DNA of 18,484 nt from an uncultured bacterium (GCA_934875675.1 CAKXIK010000049.1:1-18484); one strand, 5' to 3'; shown: positions 1-8,854, counted from the stretch's first letter. The notes: generated by a model not told the origin, from the sequence alone. Numbers and translations: made by a program.

Positions 1-1
1 G

Positions 2-78
2 TCTAAGGCTTTGAAATGCGATTGTTACCATATCTTTTTTTTTCGGGTAGATGGGTCATATCTATTTACAACGCAGAA
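2..78. repeat. Left copy of 77-nt terminal inverted repeat
   Basis: Bases 2-78 are identical, in inverted orientation and with no mismatch, to bases 18408-18484 at the other end of the window. Identity stops abruptly at 78/79. Read outward, both ends run into the same sequence, which begins TTCTGCGTTGTAAATAG. No transposase or recombinase lies inside the window. It may be the edge of a repeat such as an insertion sequence extending beyond the window, or a fixed-length overlap produced by a de Bruijn assembler. Its left-end copy lies 29 nt upstream of the -35 element of the first operon. Confidence 0.9.
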
Positions 79-107
79 ATATTTTCATATAAATTATTCA
101 TATGTGC

Positions 108-135
108 TTGACTTTTAAAAAACAAACACTATAAT
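108..135 (+). promoter_or_regulatory. Sigma-A-type promoter of the first operon
   Basis: A TTGACT -35 element (108-113) is followed by a 16-nt spacer and a perfect TATAAT -10 element (130-135). It lies 75 nt upstream of the first start codon, in AT-rich sequence. The palindromic operator at 141-160 would overlap or directly follow the transcription start, the usual place for a repressor that blocks initiation. Confidence 0.75.
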
Positions 136-140
136 TTTAA

Positions 141-160
141 TTGTAATAACGTTTTTACAA
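141..160. promoter_or_regulatory. Putative LacI-family operator
   Basis: TTGTAATAACGTTTTTACAA is a 20-bp palindrome with only one mismatched pair of positions, centred on a CG step (150/151). Even-length, CG-centred palindromes of about this size are typical LacI-family operators. The site starts 5 nt after the -10 hexamer, and the second gene of the operon encodes a LacI-family protein, so autoregulation together with the flanking enzyme genes is the simplest reading. No second copy of comparable quality was found upstream of the other genes. Confidence 0.65.
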
Positions 161-210
161 AGAAGGCGGGAATCATTTGTAAATCAAATCAAAGGGAGGA
201 CTTGTATTTT

Positions 211-2139
211 ATGGTCATGCAACCTATGAAGCGAGCGGTACATATTGATTTTCACACGATGCCCGGAATTACAAATTTCGGAGAAGAATGGGATGCCAAA
301 GCCTTTGCAAAGCGTTTGAAGGACGCAAATGTTACGTATATCAATGCTTTTGCCCAGTGCAATATCGGTTTTTCTTATTATCCAACTAAAATTGGGATAC
401 CGTATCCGGGAATGAGCGGAGATATGTTCGGTTCTTTACTGGAGGAGTGTCATAAGGTCGGTATTCGGGTTACCGCATATTTGAATGTCGGGTTGAATCA
501 TGAATTAGCCAGACACCATGCGGATTGGCTACGGGTAGACCGGGAAGGAAGAATTATACGCGGAGATCGAACCGCAAACTTTTTCCGCACTATGTGTTAT
601 AATACAGGATATCATGATTATCTGTTGGATACCATCAGGGAAATCTGTGCTTATGATGTAGATGGGATATTTTGCGACTGCATGGGTTTGGAACCGTGTT
701 ATTGTGATTGTTGCATCCGTGACATGCTTTCTGCGGGCGTTGATATCACGGATGAGAATGCAGTACGTGACTTTGCCTATCAAGTTATGCTTTCCATTTC
801 CAAGGATATTCGTGAGGTGGTTCCGAGCGATAAGTTTTTATATCTGAACGGGATGCCGTACTATGATGTCAAAGATTATGACAGTCATATTGAAATTGAA
901 TGTTTGCCCAGCGGTGGATGGGGATATGATTATTTTTGGGCGCAGGCCTCATATGCACGGAATATCCAAAAAAATGTGCTGTACATGACGGGAAGATTTC
1001 AAGCAAGTTGGGGAGATTTTGGTGGATACAAAACCAAGGAGTCCATCGAAAATGACTTCTATGATGCGCTTTGCAACAATATCGGTGTTTCGCTTGGCGA
1101 CCATATGCATCCCGCAAAGAACTTGGAAAAAGATATCTATACAGATCTCGGTGATATTTATCAAAGGATTAAATCTTATGAACCGTGGACAGATGAAGCA
1201 AATTATTGTGCAGATATCGGAGTAATTACAACTTCAGGCGGCTTTCTTTCTCATTCGTATATGGGACTTGCAAGAATGTTGGCAGAATTGAAGTACAGCT
1301 TTGAAATTATTCATGAAACAATGGATTTCGATCGTTTTTCGGTGCTGATTCTGCCGGATGACCTGCGTATAGACGATTTGCTGGCAAAAAAATTACAGCA
1401 TTATCTTGCATCCGGGAAAAAGATTATCGCATCTGGTTTTTCCGGATTAAAGCCGGATGATTCCGGGTTTGCCATGCCGGAAGAATGGGATTTTGTTTAC
1501 AAAGGAAAGGACGAATCCAATTCACCCTATTTCCATTTAAGACAGAACCTTGCCGGGCTTGCTGATATGGATTGGGCAATGTATCAGCCCGGTATCTGTG
1601 TGCAAAGCAAAGATGACCGTCTGGTAATTGCAGATTATGTAGAGCCTTATTTTAATCGGAAATGGGATGGCATGCACGGATATTTTTATACGCCGCCGAA
1701 ATCAAAAAATGGTGATGCCGCGGTTTTGCTCAATGACAAAGCAAATATTGCACAGATCGTATTTCGGATATTTGATGCATATTATGAAGATGCCATGTTG
1801 GTTCATAAAGAACTGGTGCGTGATCTTCTAAAGCGTTTTTTGCCGATACCGCTGATTCGTGCAGATGAATTGCCCTCCACGGCACGCGCAACCGTTACAG
1901 CAAAAAATAATAATCATTTTCTCCACATTAAGGTTACCTATCCGGAACCGCGTGGGAAATTTGATATTGTGGAAGAACATAATGTGCTAACCAAAGGACA
2001 TTCTGTTGCCGTTCGCGGTCACTTTACACAGGTGTTGCGCTTGCCCGAACAGACTCCGATTAATTTTCAGTACCAAGACGGTTATACCGTTTTGACTCTT
2101 CCTGAAATTACAGGTTATGATATGTTTTTGTTAAAATAA
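211..2139 (+). CDS. GHL6/GH151-like glycoside hydrolase (putative alpha-L-fucosidase)
   Basis: The protein is about 642 residues with no signal peptide or membrane segment, so it should be cytoplasmic. The N-terminal part (about 5-320) reads as a TIM barrel of the hypothetical glycosyl hydrolase 6 type: HIDFHTMPG near residue 11, GIRVTAYLNVGLN near 84, and the strand DGIFCD (151-156) followed by a cysteine cluster, CYCDCC (163-168). Residues about 330-415 resemble the beta-galactosidase trimerization (GH42-M-like) fold, followed by a beta-rich C-terminal part. This architecture is that of GH151-type alpha-L-fucosidases; the activity assignment is inferred and weaker than the family assignment. 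ATG 211 is chosen because the Shine-Dalgarno GGGAGGA (194-200) sits 10 nt upstream; an in-frame TTG at 202 would lie too close to it. First gene of the LacI-controlled operon. Confidence 0.8.
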   Translation: MVMQPMKRAVHIDFHTMPGITNFGEEWDAKAFAKRLKDANVTYINAFAQCNIGFSYYPTKIGIPYPGMSGDMFGSLLEECHKVGIRVTAYLNVGLNHELARHHADWLRVDREGRIIRGDRTANFFRTMCYNTGYHDYLLDTIREICAYDVDGIFCDCMGLEPCYCDCCIRDMLSAGVDITDENAVRDFAYQVMLSISKDIREVVPSDKFLYLNGMPYYDVKDYDSHIEIECLPSGGWGYDYFWAQASYARNIQKNVLYMTGRFQASWGDFGGYKTKESIENDFYDALCNNIGVSLGDHMHPAKNLEKDIYTDLGDIYQRIKSYEPWTDEANYCADIGVITTSGGFLSHSYMGLARMLAELKYSFEIIHETMDFDRFSVLILPDDLRIDDLLAKKLQHYLASGKKIIASGFSGLKPDDSGFAMPEEWDFVYKGKDESNSPYFHLRQNLAGLADMDWAMYQPGICVQSKDDRLVIADYVEPYFNRKWDGMHGYFYTPPKSKNGDAAVLLNDKANIAQIVFRIFDAYYEDAMLVHKELVRDLLKRFLPIPLIRADELPSTARATVTAKNNNHFLHIKVTYPEPRGKFDIVEEHNVLTKGHSVAVRGHFTQVLRLPEQTPINFQYQDGYTVLTLPEITGYDMFLLK

Positions 2140-2153
2140 ATTCTATACAGTAC

Positions 2154-2208
2154 TTTCACAAAACAGATACTGCTTCGTTTTTCTGCTTTCGGTATCTGTT
2201 TTGTGAAA
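2154..2208. other. Long stem-loop between the first and second genes
   Basis: A perfect 17-bp inverted repeat (2154-2170 and 2192-2208, arm TTTCACAAAACAGATAC) encloses a 21-nt loop. It fills most of the gap between the hydrolase stop (2139) and the regulator start (2244). No run of T follows on either strand, so it is not a classic terminator. It could be an attenuator, an mRNA-stabilising 3' end that lowers regulator expression relative to the enzyme, or a weak bidirectional terminator. Confidence 0.6.
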
Positions 2209-2243
2209 ATTGTAATTATTCTCAGATTAAGGAAGGATTCCTG

Positions 2244-3224
2244 ATGACAAAATTAAAAGACGTTGCTTCTTACCTGGGTATGTCCGTTTCAACGGTTTCC
2301 CGCGTGCTCAATAATCGCGACCGTGTTGCACCGGAAACGCGCCAAAGAGTGGAAGAAGCAATAAAAAAGCTGGAGTATGAACCGGACGAAATTGCTCGGC
2401 GTTTAAAACGAAATTCTTCCGATGTAGTGGGAATTGTTGTCCCGGATATTTCAAATCCTTTTTTTGCAGATATTGTTCGTGGTGTTCAGAGAGCTGCCGA
2501 TGAAGCCGGTTTTATGGTTTTGCTCTGTGACAGCAATAACAGTATAGATTTAGAGAAGAAATCGGTTTCACTTTTGATGCGCAATAAAGTTGCCGGTATT
2601 GTCAGTGCATCTGTTGCGTCAGGAAAAGACGTACAAGAGATTTACGAATCCTTTGATAACATTATTTTTATTGATAACGTTCCTTCGTTAAATCATGATT
2701 ATTCTTCTGTTTCAATTAACAATTATCTGGCGGCAAAAGAACTCATTTCGTTATTGCTGAAAAAGGGATATCAAAACATCTGTGCGATATCAGGTCCTAA
2801 AAACGAATCGTCTGCAGCAGATCGGTTAAGAGGTTATCGGGATGCGCTTGGGGAAGCGGGGATTGGTGTAAAGGAAGAAAATGTCCGATTTGGTGATTAT
2901 TCATTTTCGTCCGGCGCGGAGCAAATGAAGGCATTTTTAAAATTGAAAGAGCGTCCGTCTGCAATCTTTGCCGCCAACAATTTTATGGCATACGGTGCTA
3001 TGCAGGTGATGATGCAAGCGGGTTTTTCAGTGCCACAGGATATGGCAATCGCGACTTTTGATGTATTTGACAATACCGGATTGCTTGGAGATCGATTTAT
3101 TTATGTTGAACAACCGGCATTTGAAATCGGCTATTTGGCTTCTCAAATGTGTGTAAAGCAAACACAACACAAAAGTATTACCAATTGCTGTAAGATGACA
3201 CTTCGCCATACCATTCATGATTAA
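2244..3224 (+). CDS. LacI-family transcriptional regulator
   Basis: The product is 326 residues, the usual LacI-family size. The N-terminal helix-turn-helix is canonical: TKLKDVASYLGMSVSTVSRVLN followed by the hinge region EARRLKRNSS-type segment (about residues 2-60). The periplasmic-binding-protein-like core follows with GIVVPDISNPFFADIVRG near residue 70, and the dimer/effector region ends with the typical VEQPAFEIGYLAS. The Shine-Dalgarno AAGGAAGG (2230-2237) is 6 nt before the ATG. It lies between two putative glycoside hydrolase genes in the same operon and probably represses them through the palindrome at 141-160, released by a sugar or oligosaccharide. The C-terminal 20 residues are less typical but the reading frame is intact. 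The effector cannot be deduced. Confidence 0.93.
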   Translation: MTKLKDVASYLGMSVSTVSRVLNNRDRVAPETRQRVEEAIKKLEYEPDEIARRLKRNSSDVVGIVVPDISNPFFADIVRGVQRAADEAGFMVLLCDSNNSIDLEKKSVSLLMRNKVAGIVSASVASGKDVQEIYESFDNIIFIDNVPSLNHDYSSVSINNYLAAKELISLLLKKGYQNICAISGPKNESSAADRLRGYRDALGEAGIGVKEENVRFGDYSFSSGAEQMKAFLKLKERPSAIFAANNFMAYGAMQVMMQAGFSVPQDMAIATFDVFDNTGLLGDRFIYVEQPAFEIGYLASQMCVKQTQHKSITNCCKMTLRHTIHD

Positions 3225-3269
3225 AACTATATATTATTTTTTTGCAGTCAGAACGGAGATGAAGCCTTG

Positions 3270-5144
3270 ATGAATTGCAGAACACTTGATTTTGCAAGAC
3301 AGGAATTATGTGAATACTGGGAAAAAACAACTGGATGCAAACAAAACGATATTGAACTTTTGGTTGATCCGGATTCCGACTACTGGAAAGAAAAAATAGA
3401 ATGTGAAATGGATGATGCCTACCATATTGATGTTACGGCAGGCTATGGCTGCATTGTTGGTAGCAATGAGCGCAGTGTTCTATTGGGGGTATACGGTTTT
3501 TTTACCGCCTTAGGGTGTTGTTTTCATACCCCGGGTCCAGCAGGAGAATATGTTGTTACACGTTCAGTTGCTGAGTGCACCGTACAGAAAACTGCAATAG
3601 CCTCGTTACGGCATCGGGGAATCTGTATCGAGGGAGCTGTCAGTATAGAAAATGTATTGGATATGATTGATTGGCTTCCGAAAAACGGATTCAATTCTTA
3701 TTTTGTCCAGTTTCGCGAGGGATATAATTTTTTTGACAGGTGGTACTCCCATTTGGGCAATACTTGTTTGCAGGCGGAGCCATTTGATATAGAAAAGAGC
3801 CACCAGTTTGTTGCCCTGGCAGAAAAAGAAATTCTTCGAAGAGGGCTGATCTATCATAAAGTCGGTCATGGGTGGACAAGTGAGTGTGTTGGAATCCCCT
3901 CAACCGGATGGTATCCGGTTGCAGACGACACTATTGCGGAAACCACACGTCCACTTTTGGCACAAGTGAATGGATGCCGGAAATTCTTTGGGGATATCCC
4001 GCTGAATACAAATTTGTGCTATTCATACCCGGAGGTTCAGCTAAGATTCGTCAACGAAGTGGTGCAGTACGCAACCGATAATCCAAATATATCGCTGCTG
4101 CATATTTGGCTGGCAGATGGATTCAACAATATGTGCGAGTGTGATAACTGCAGAACTAAGACGCCTACGGATTGGTATATTAAAATTTTGAATGAAATTG
4201 ATAGGCAGCTAACGCAATTAAATTTACACACACGCCTTGTTTTTCTCATTTATTTTGAATTGCTGTGGTCACCGCAAACGGAGGAACTTCATAATCCTGA
4301 ACGTTTTGTGTTGATGTTTGCCCCGATCAGCAGGACATTTTCTGAGCCGTTTTATCGGCCCGAGGAATCAGTCTATCAAAATGACACTCAAAATTTGCCT
4401 GCATATGTTCGGAATCATATTGAGCTCCCCAAAGATGTAAAAGACAATCTCAGTTTTCTGTATCATTGGAAAAAACATTTTTCAAGGGATAGCTTTGATT
4501 TCGATTACTATCTTATGTGGGATATTGATCGTGAGCTAGGAGGTTTCCAGCTTGCACAAGTGATTTATCAGGACTGTGTTCGGCTGCACGAGATGAAAAT
4601 CAACGGACTAATCAGTTGTCAACGAAATCGGGCATCTTTTCCCACGGGATTGTGCCAATATATAATGGGACAAATTCTTTTTGATACCAATATTCCATTT
4701 GAACAATTGGTTAAACGCTACTTTATATCTGCCTATGGTCCCGAGTCTGAACTGGCGCTGGAATATATCCGCCAACTGTCCGATCGGTTTCCATCTCGGT
4801 ATTTTCGAAATGAGCCAGCAGGAATTTTCGATGAAGAATATGTACGCCGATTCCATGAGGTTGAAAACTATATTATGGAGAAAGAGCCAGCAATTGAAGC
4901 TGCGGCTTTGGATGCAAAAGGCGGACCATTTGAACGGATGTGGACGGTTTTGCAGTGCTCGGTTCCGCTGCATCGCATGATTGCCAAGGCATTTGGTGAA
5001 AAAGTAGCCGGTGCGGATGCGGCACGGAGAAAAGCATTGTCCGATGAATTACGGGAACAGGTATCACAAACGGAGATAAAAATACAGTCGGATTTGGACG
5101 GTTTCCTATTTTGCGAAGTGGTGTGTGGATTCCTTGAGTCTTAA
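3270..5144 (+). CDS. DUF4838 family protein, putative glycoside hydrolase
   Basis: The product is 624 residues without signal peptide or membrane segments, so cytoplasmic. An N-terminal alpha/beta part (about 1-100, including IVGSNERSVLLGVYGFFTAL) resembles the accessory N-terminal domain of GH67/GH20-type enzymes. It is followed by a barrel-like region starting at RHRGICIE. The DUF4838 hallmark is LLHIWLADGFNNMCECDNC around residues 275-293, followed by a Y-x-x-x-L-N-E-I helix. A helical C-terminal part completes the chain. The family is predicted to be glycoside-hydrolase-like but no activity can be assigned from sequence. ATG 3270 or the TTG just before it (3267) could start translation; GGAG at 3255-3258 gives 11 or 8 nt spacing. 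Last gene of the operon, ahead of a strong terminator; expected to act on the same imported glycan as the GHL6/GH151-like enzyme. Confidence 0.8.
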   Translation: MNCRTLDFARQELCEYWEKTTGCKQNDIELLVDPDSDYWKEKIECEMDDAYHIDVTAGYGCIVGSNERSVLLGVYGFFTALGCCFHTPGPAGEYVVTRSVAECTVQKTAIASLRHRGICIEGAVSIENVLDMIDWLPKNGFNSYFVQFREGYNFFDRWYSHLGNTCLQAEPFDIEKSHQFVALAEKEILRRGLIYHKVGHGWTSECVGIPSTGWYPVADDTIAETTRPLLAQVNGCRKFFGDIPLNTNLCYSYPEVQLRFVNEVVQYATDNPNISLLHIWLADGFNNMCECDNCRTKTPTDWYIKILNEIDRQLTQLNLHTRLVFLIYFELLWSPQTEELHNPERFVLMFAPISRTFSEPFYRPEESVYQNDTQNLPAYVRNHIELPKDVKDNLSFLYHWKKHFSRDSFDFDYYLMWDIDRELGGFQLAQVIYQDCVRLHEMKINGLISCQRNRASFPTGLCQYIMGQILFDTNIPFEQLVKRYFISAYGPESELALEYIRQLSDRFPSRYFRNEPAGIFDEEYVRRFHEVENYIMEKEPAIEAAALDAKGGPFERMWTVLQCSVPLHRMIAKAFGEKVAGADAARRKALSDELREQVSQTEIKIQSDLDGFLFCEVVCGFLES

Positions 5145-5214
5145 ATCCGTTTTCAGCAGAAAGAGTCCGGACGGTCATCCTTGCTGGTGATGGTACTCTA
5201 TTTATACAAACATT

Positions 5215-5261
5215 AAAAAGTTCGTGGTTGTGAGCAATCAGCTTATGACCACGGACTTTTT
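5215..5261 (+). terminator. Rho-independent terminator of the first operon
   Basis: Arms 5215-5228 (AAAAAGTTCGTGGT) and 5248-5261 (ACCACGGACTTTTT) pair over 14 bp with one G-T pair, enclosing a 19-nt loop, and the right arm ends in a T run. The A-rich left arm means it may also work on the opposite strand. It closes the operon that starts at 108. Confidence 0.88.
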
Positions 5262-5497
5262 ATAATTTTGGGTCCTTTTGGAACATACCAGTTAACTTTT
5301 ACACAAAAATAAAGTTTGTAAAATAAGATATATATTTGAGAAGATAACTAAAAACCAAGAAATGCATAAATATAAATATAATCATTGAATTTAAATATTG
5401 ATTTTTAGGTATTTTAAATGATACTATTCAGACAGCAAACTAAACTCAAAGAAAAAGTGAATCAAATTGATGAAAGATGGAAGGAGAAATTAAAGTG
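5262..5497. other. AT-rich intergenic regulatory region
   Basis: This stretch, very rich in A and T, separates the first operon's terminator from the surface-protein gene and contains no credible coding frame. It holds the putative promoter at 5398-5427, and a weak interrupted palindrome, TTTTACA (5297-5303) and TGTAAAA (5317-5323), 13 nt apart. The latter could be a regulator site but is short enough to arise by chance in such sequence. Confidence 0.5.
5398..5427 (+). promoter_or_regulatory. Putative promoter of the surface-protein gene
   Basis: TTGATT (5398-5403) and TACTAT (5422-5427) are spaced by 18 nt, about 70 nt upstream of the start codon. It is the best sigma-A-like match in the region, although the high AT content makes chance matches likely. 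The preceding terminator supports a separate transcript starting here. Confidence 0.45.
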
Positions 5498-8400
5498 ATG
5501 AGGACAAATAGGCTCAAATCAATTTTGGCAAGCATTTTAGCGGCAGGGATCTTGTTAACAGCTCCGGCAGTTGTGCCTAAAACTGTAAGCGGAGAACCCA
5601 CGCAAAATCCAGCGGATTCTAATATCGCACCGCAAAGTAATTACGTATTCTCACATCACGATGCTACATACCCTGACTATGATCCGTTTGCTAACGAAAG
5701 CTGGTATAAGCCGGATGTTAGCGGAAAGGAGCTGACAGACGGGCAATATGCAAATCCGTCTGATTATGAGGCGGAAAACTGGGTTGGTGTTTCAGCATAT
5801 CTGAGTGGAACGGCAGTCTCTACAGTAGAGTTTACGTTTAAACAATCTGTGGCAATTTCCTCTATTGTCACAAGCTGCTATCCCCTGGCATCCGAGTATG
5901 GAATTGCACCTCCGGTTCAGGTGACGGTATCGCTTTCGGAAGATGGAGTGAATTGGAAGACTGTGGCGGTCAGCACTGATTCTGAGATCATGATGAATCT
6001 TCCGTTAGGTAAGCGCTATATAGCTTCACATGTCCGGGTAGATTATCTGCACGCAGGCGGATGGCTGCTTCTTGACGAGGTTGAAATTCTTGGCAGCATG
6101 GATGTAACCGGGGCAGAAACACCGGCATATTTTGATGTTCTCTCTGCTGGAAAAACATATACATTTACTGCGGAGGATACCGCAAACAATGCCGTCAACG
6201 AAACATTTCTTAGTAACGGCTGGTACAAGGAGGATACTGCAGGCAAAGAACTGACGGATGGTGTTTTTGGAAACGGAGAAGATTATTCAGATGCGCCATG
6301 GGCTGGATTTTCAGGATGGTCTGGTTCCACCGTTTCCACCTTTACAGTGGATCTGGGAAGTCGTCAATCGGTCAGCCGTATAGATACTAGCTTTTTCCCA
6401 AAGGCAGTTGATGGAATCGGTATTCCGGGAAGTGTTCGTTTGCTGCTTTCCTATGACGGAAAAGCATGGATGGATATGGGAACGGTGCAAGAGGAAACAG
6501 AAAAGAAGCAGTTTCTGCTCAGCAAGCCCTATCAGGCTCGTTATGTACAATTGCAATACCGACATGATGCGGGGTGGCTGATTATCGATGAAGTTCAAGT
6601 TCTTGGATCCTCGGATCCAGCCGGTGCGGCAGAACTGGACGTCAATCCGGCAGTTAATCTGGCAGAAGGAAAAACATATACGCTTACAGCTGCGGATCAG
6701 AACGGAACAATAACAACTCCGGGCTATGAAGGTGTTGGAGAGGATAGCAATGGTAAGAAATTGACAGATGCTCACTCGGCAGTGTCTAACGATCGCAAGG
6801 ATAATGCGTGGGTAGGATATTACGGATGGATTACTGAGGAGATTCATAATCAGGTAACAGGAACCGTTTTGCAAACAGGGACAACTACTACAACCTTTGA
6901 GATGGATCTGGGAGAGGTTTGCGGTGTAGAAGAAATTCACACAGGCTTTTGTTCTGATGCAGAAATAATGCCGCCGGCCAGAATGACACTCTGGCTCTCT
7001 CTGGATGGAATAAATTGGACTAAACAGGCTGATTTTACTGATAACGCCGGAATGAGCACTTTTCAATTGGGGGCAGCATACAAGGCACGATATCTAAGAA
7101 TCGATTATCTGCATACAGGCCGTTGGTTGCTTTTGGATGAAATTCAGGTGTTGGGCCGTAAGAATTGCGAGATGGCAAAAGATCCTGAATCGTGCGATAA
7201 GCCCTTTGTTCCATCCAAACCGATAGAGCTACCAAGAAATACGGAGCCAACTGAAGAACGTTTTCCGGAGAACGGAACACCGGAACATCTGGAGGGATAT
7301 CAGAAACCAGGTCAAAGCACAAATGATATTCAAGACTTGGTTCTGCTGTATAACCAGTATTACAAAGAAGGAACCGGAGATTATACGGCAGAAAAAATTT
7401 TGCCCTATTTGATTTATCAGGATCGGGAGGGTAATACGGTTGATACTATGTTTGACGGTGTGCTTTTTTTGGCGTTGTTTACCAACCGTTGGAATGGCAA
7501 TAACGGGACGGAAACCTGGCGCTCTTTTTCCAGCAACGGAGCCCCTGCAGAAAAGATTGACTATGAATGGTATTTGAAAAAAACCTTTCGAGCCGGCGGG
7601 GATATGGATGCGCTGCAGGAAGCAGCAGAGAAAGCTTCGCAATTGCTGAAAGACCCAGATTATAAAGTTAAGACGGTTCTGATGGTTCCGGTTCCCGGTA
7701 ACGATCTTGGAATGGGCAGTAAGGCGGCTGCAATGGACTGGTATATGAATGAAATCCTTACGCTGTTTCGCAGTGGTTCATACAACCGTGTAGAACTATC
7801 CGGTCTTTATCTGTTGGAAGAGTCTATCTCATCAGGAAATGAAAATATTCAGCATATTGTTAATTTCGCCAAGGACAACGGATTAAAAACATACTGGATT
7901 CCTTATTATCGTGCAGGCGGTGTTGCAGAAAGTGCATGGAAAGATTATGGAATTGATGCCGTAGCCTATCAGCCGAACAGCTATTTTTATGAAGTCAACA
8001 GTGGAGAAAGGTTGCGCAATGCAGCACGCGAGGCTTCTCAAAAAAATATGGGAATTGAAATAGAAAACGGTCCGGAGCTTTTGACATCATGGGAGAGCTT
8101 TGAAAAGGCGTTGGATTATTTGGATGCATCCGTTCTTTATAATTTTCAAGGACAAAATGCATTCCGTGCTTATTATCAATGGGTGGTGGGATATGAACGC
8201 TATTGTGATCCCAGCAAAGAAAATCCGGATTTTATCATTGGAACCCCAGCCTATGAGCGGGGACGGCAAATTTATGAGGCGACATACCAAATGATGAAAG
8301 GAACCCTGAAGCTTTCCAATCGCAGCGTCCTACCAGCGCCCCAGGTTGAATTGGTTCAGTCAACAACGGTAACACTGAAATCTCAAGAGGGATGCGAATA

Positions 8401-8767
8401 TAGCGTAGATGGAATCCATTGGCAGACAAGTGGTGTGTTTTCCGGACTGAATCCTCAAACTCGGTATTTTTTCCGACAGCGCATGGCTGAAACCGATACA
8501 CACAGCGCAACAATGCCTTCTCCGGCGACAGAAGTTTTCACTGAAAAAGATTTGCCAGCGCAGTCGAGTGTTTCATCTAACGGTGGTTCTTCCGGTAAGC
8601 TTGAAGGGATGGAAAGTACACCTTCACAAATAGTTGCCCAACCACAGACGGGCAGCGCACAGGTCTTGTGGATTACACTGTTGACGATGGTGAGTGCAGT
8701 ATGTTGTTTGTTGATTACAGGGAAACAACTTAAAAAACGCAAAATTTATGAAAACAATGGAAAATAA
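5498..8767 (+). CDS. Wall-anchored DUF4855 protein with three discoidin-like repeats
   Basis: About 1089 residues. A signal peptide (positive RTNRLKS, then a hydrophobic run to about residue 32) is followed by three tandem divergent F5/8-type-C (discoidin/CBM32-like) modules, at about 45-200, 210-370 and 385-555. Each ends in a near-identical strand W-LL-DE-(V/I)-LG (nucleotides near 6060, 6572 and 7121). A DUF4855 domain follows (about 605-945, opening LVLLYNQYYKEG and containing FDGVLFLALF), then a fibronectin-III-like module. The tail holds QPQTG, a hydrophobic segment and KKRK, a variant LPxTG sortase signal, so the protein should be linked to the cell wall. It probably binds, and perhaps cleaves, an extracellular glycan; DUF4855 has no assigned reaction known to me. 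The start is set by AAGGAG (5481-5486): ATG 5498 (spacing 11) or GTG 5495 (spacing 8). The upstream ATG 5477 overlaps that site and has none of its own. Confidence 0.85.
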   Translation: MRTNRLKSILASILAAGILLTAPAVVPKTVSGEPTQNPADSNIAPQSNYVFSHHDATYPDYDPFANESWYKPDVSGKELTDGQYANPSDYEAENWVGVSAYLSGTAVSTVEFTFKQSVAISSIVTSCYPLASEYGIAPPVQVTVSLSEDGVNWKTVAVSTDSEIMMNLPLGKRYIASHVRVDYLHAGGWLLLDEVEILGSMDVTGAETPAYFDVLSAGKTYTFTAEDTANNAVNETFLSNGWYKEDTAGKELTDGVFGNGEDYSDAPWAGFSGWSGSTVSTFTVDLGSRQSVSRIDTSFFPKAVDGIGIPGSVRLLLSYDGKAWMDMGTVQEETEKKQFLLSKPYQARYVQLQYRHDAGWLIIDEVQVLGSSDPAGAAELDVNPAVNLAEGKTYTLTAADQNGTITTPGYEGVGEDSNGKKLTDAHSAVSNDRKDNAWVGYYGWITEEIHNQVTGTVLQTGTTTTTFEMDLGEVCGVEEIHTGFCSDAEIMPPARMTLWLSLDGINWTKQADFTDNAGMSTFQLGAAYKARYLRIDYLHTGRWLLLDEIQVLGRKNCEMAKDPESCDKPFVPSKPIELPRNTEPTEERFPENGTPEHLEGYQKPGQSTNDIQDLVLLYNQYYKEGTGDYTAEKILPYLIYQDREGNTVDTMFDGVLFLALFTNRWNGNNGTETWRSFSSNGAPAEKIDYEWYLKKTFRAGGDMDALQEAAEKASQLLKDPDYKVKTVLMVPVPGNDLGMGSKAAAMDWYMNEILTLFRSGSYNRVELSGLYLLEESISSGNENIQHIVNFAKDNGLKTYWIPYYRAGGVAESAWKDYGIDAVAYQPNSYFYEVNSGERLRNAAREASQKNMGIEIENGPELLTSWESFEKALDYLDASVLYNFQGQNAFRAYYQWVVGYERYCDPSKENPDFIIGTPAYERGRQIYEATYQMMKGTLKLSNRSVLPAPQVELVQSTTVTLKSQEGCEYSVDGIHWQTSGVFSGLNPQTRYFFRQRMAETDTHSATMPSPATEVFTEKDLPAQSSVSSNGGSSGKLEGMESTPSQIVAQPQTGSAQVLWITLLTMVSAVCCLLITGKQLKKRKIYENNGK

Positions 8768-8854
8768 ACAATAATAAGAATATCATATTGGAATTTTTGT
8801 ATGTAAAATACGCGTAAAATCGCACTTTTCGTTAAACATCATAGAATTTAATGA

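Noticed and set aside
71..79. Short resemblance of the repeat's inner edge (CAACGCAGA) to a cDNA-library adaptor
   Set aside because: Only nine bases match and the flanking bases differ, so it is likely chance; the rest of the 77-mer does not look like adaptor sequence.
202..210. Upstream TTG start for the first hydrolase
   Set aside because: It directly abuts the Shine-Dalgarno sequence (194-200); ATG 211 has normal spacing.
6311..7066. 251-codon open frame on the minus strand inside the surface-protein gene
   Set aside because: It is antisense to the discoidin-like repeats, has no family resemblance and an unusual Cys/Ser/Ile-rich composition.
6059..7160. Repeated nucleotide blocks that might be a CRISPR-like or direct repeat array
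   Set aside because: They are the coding repeats of three discoidin-like domains, about 0.5 kb apart and conserved at protein level, not a nucleotide array.
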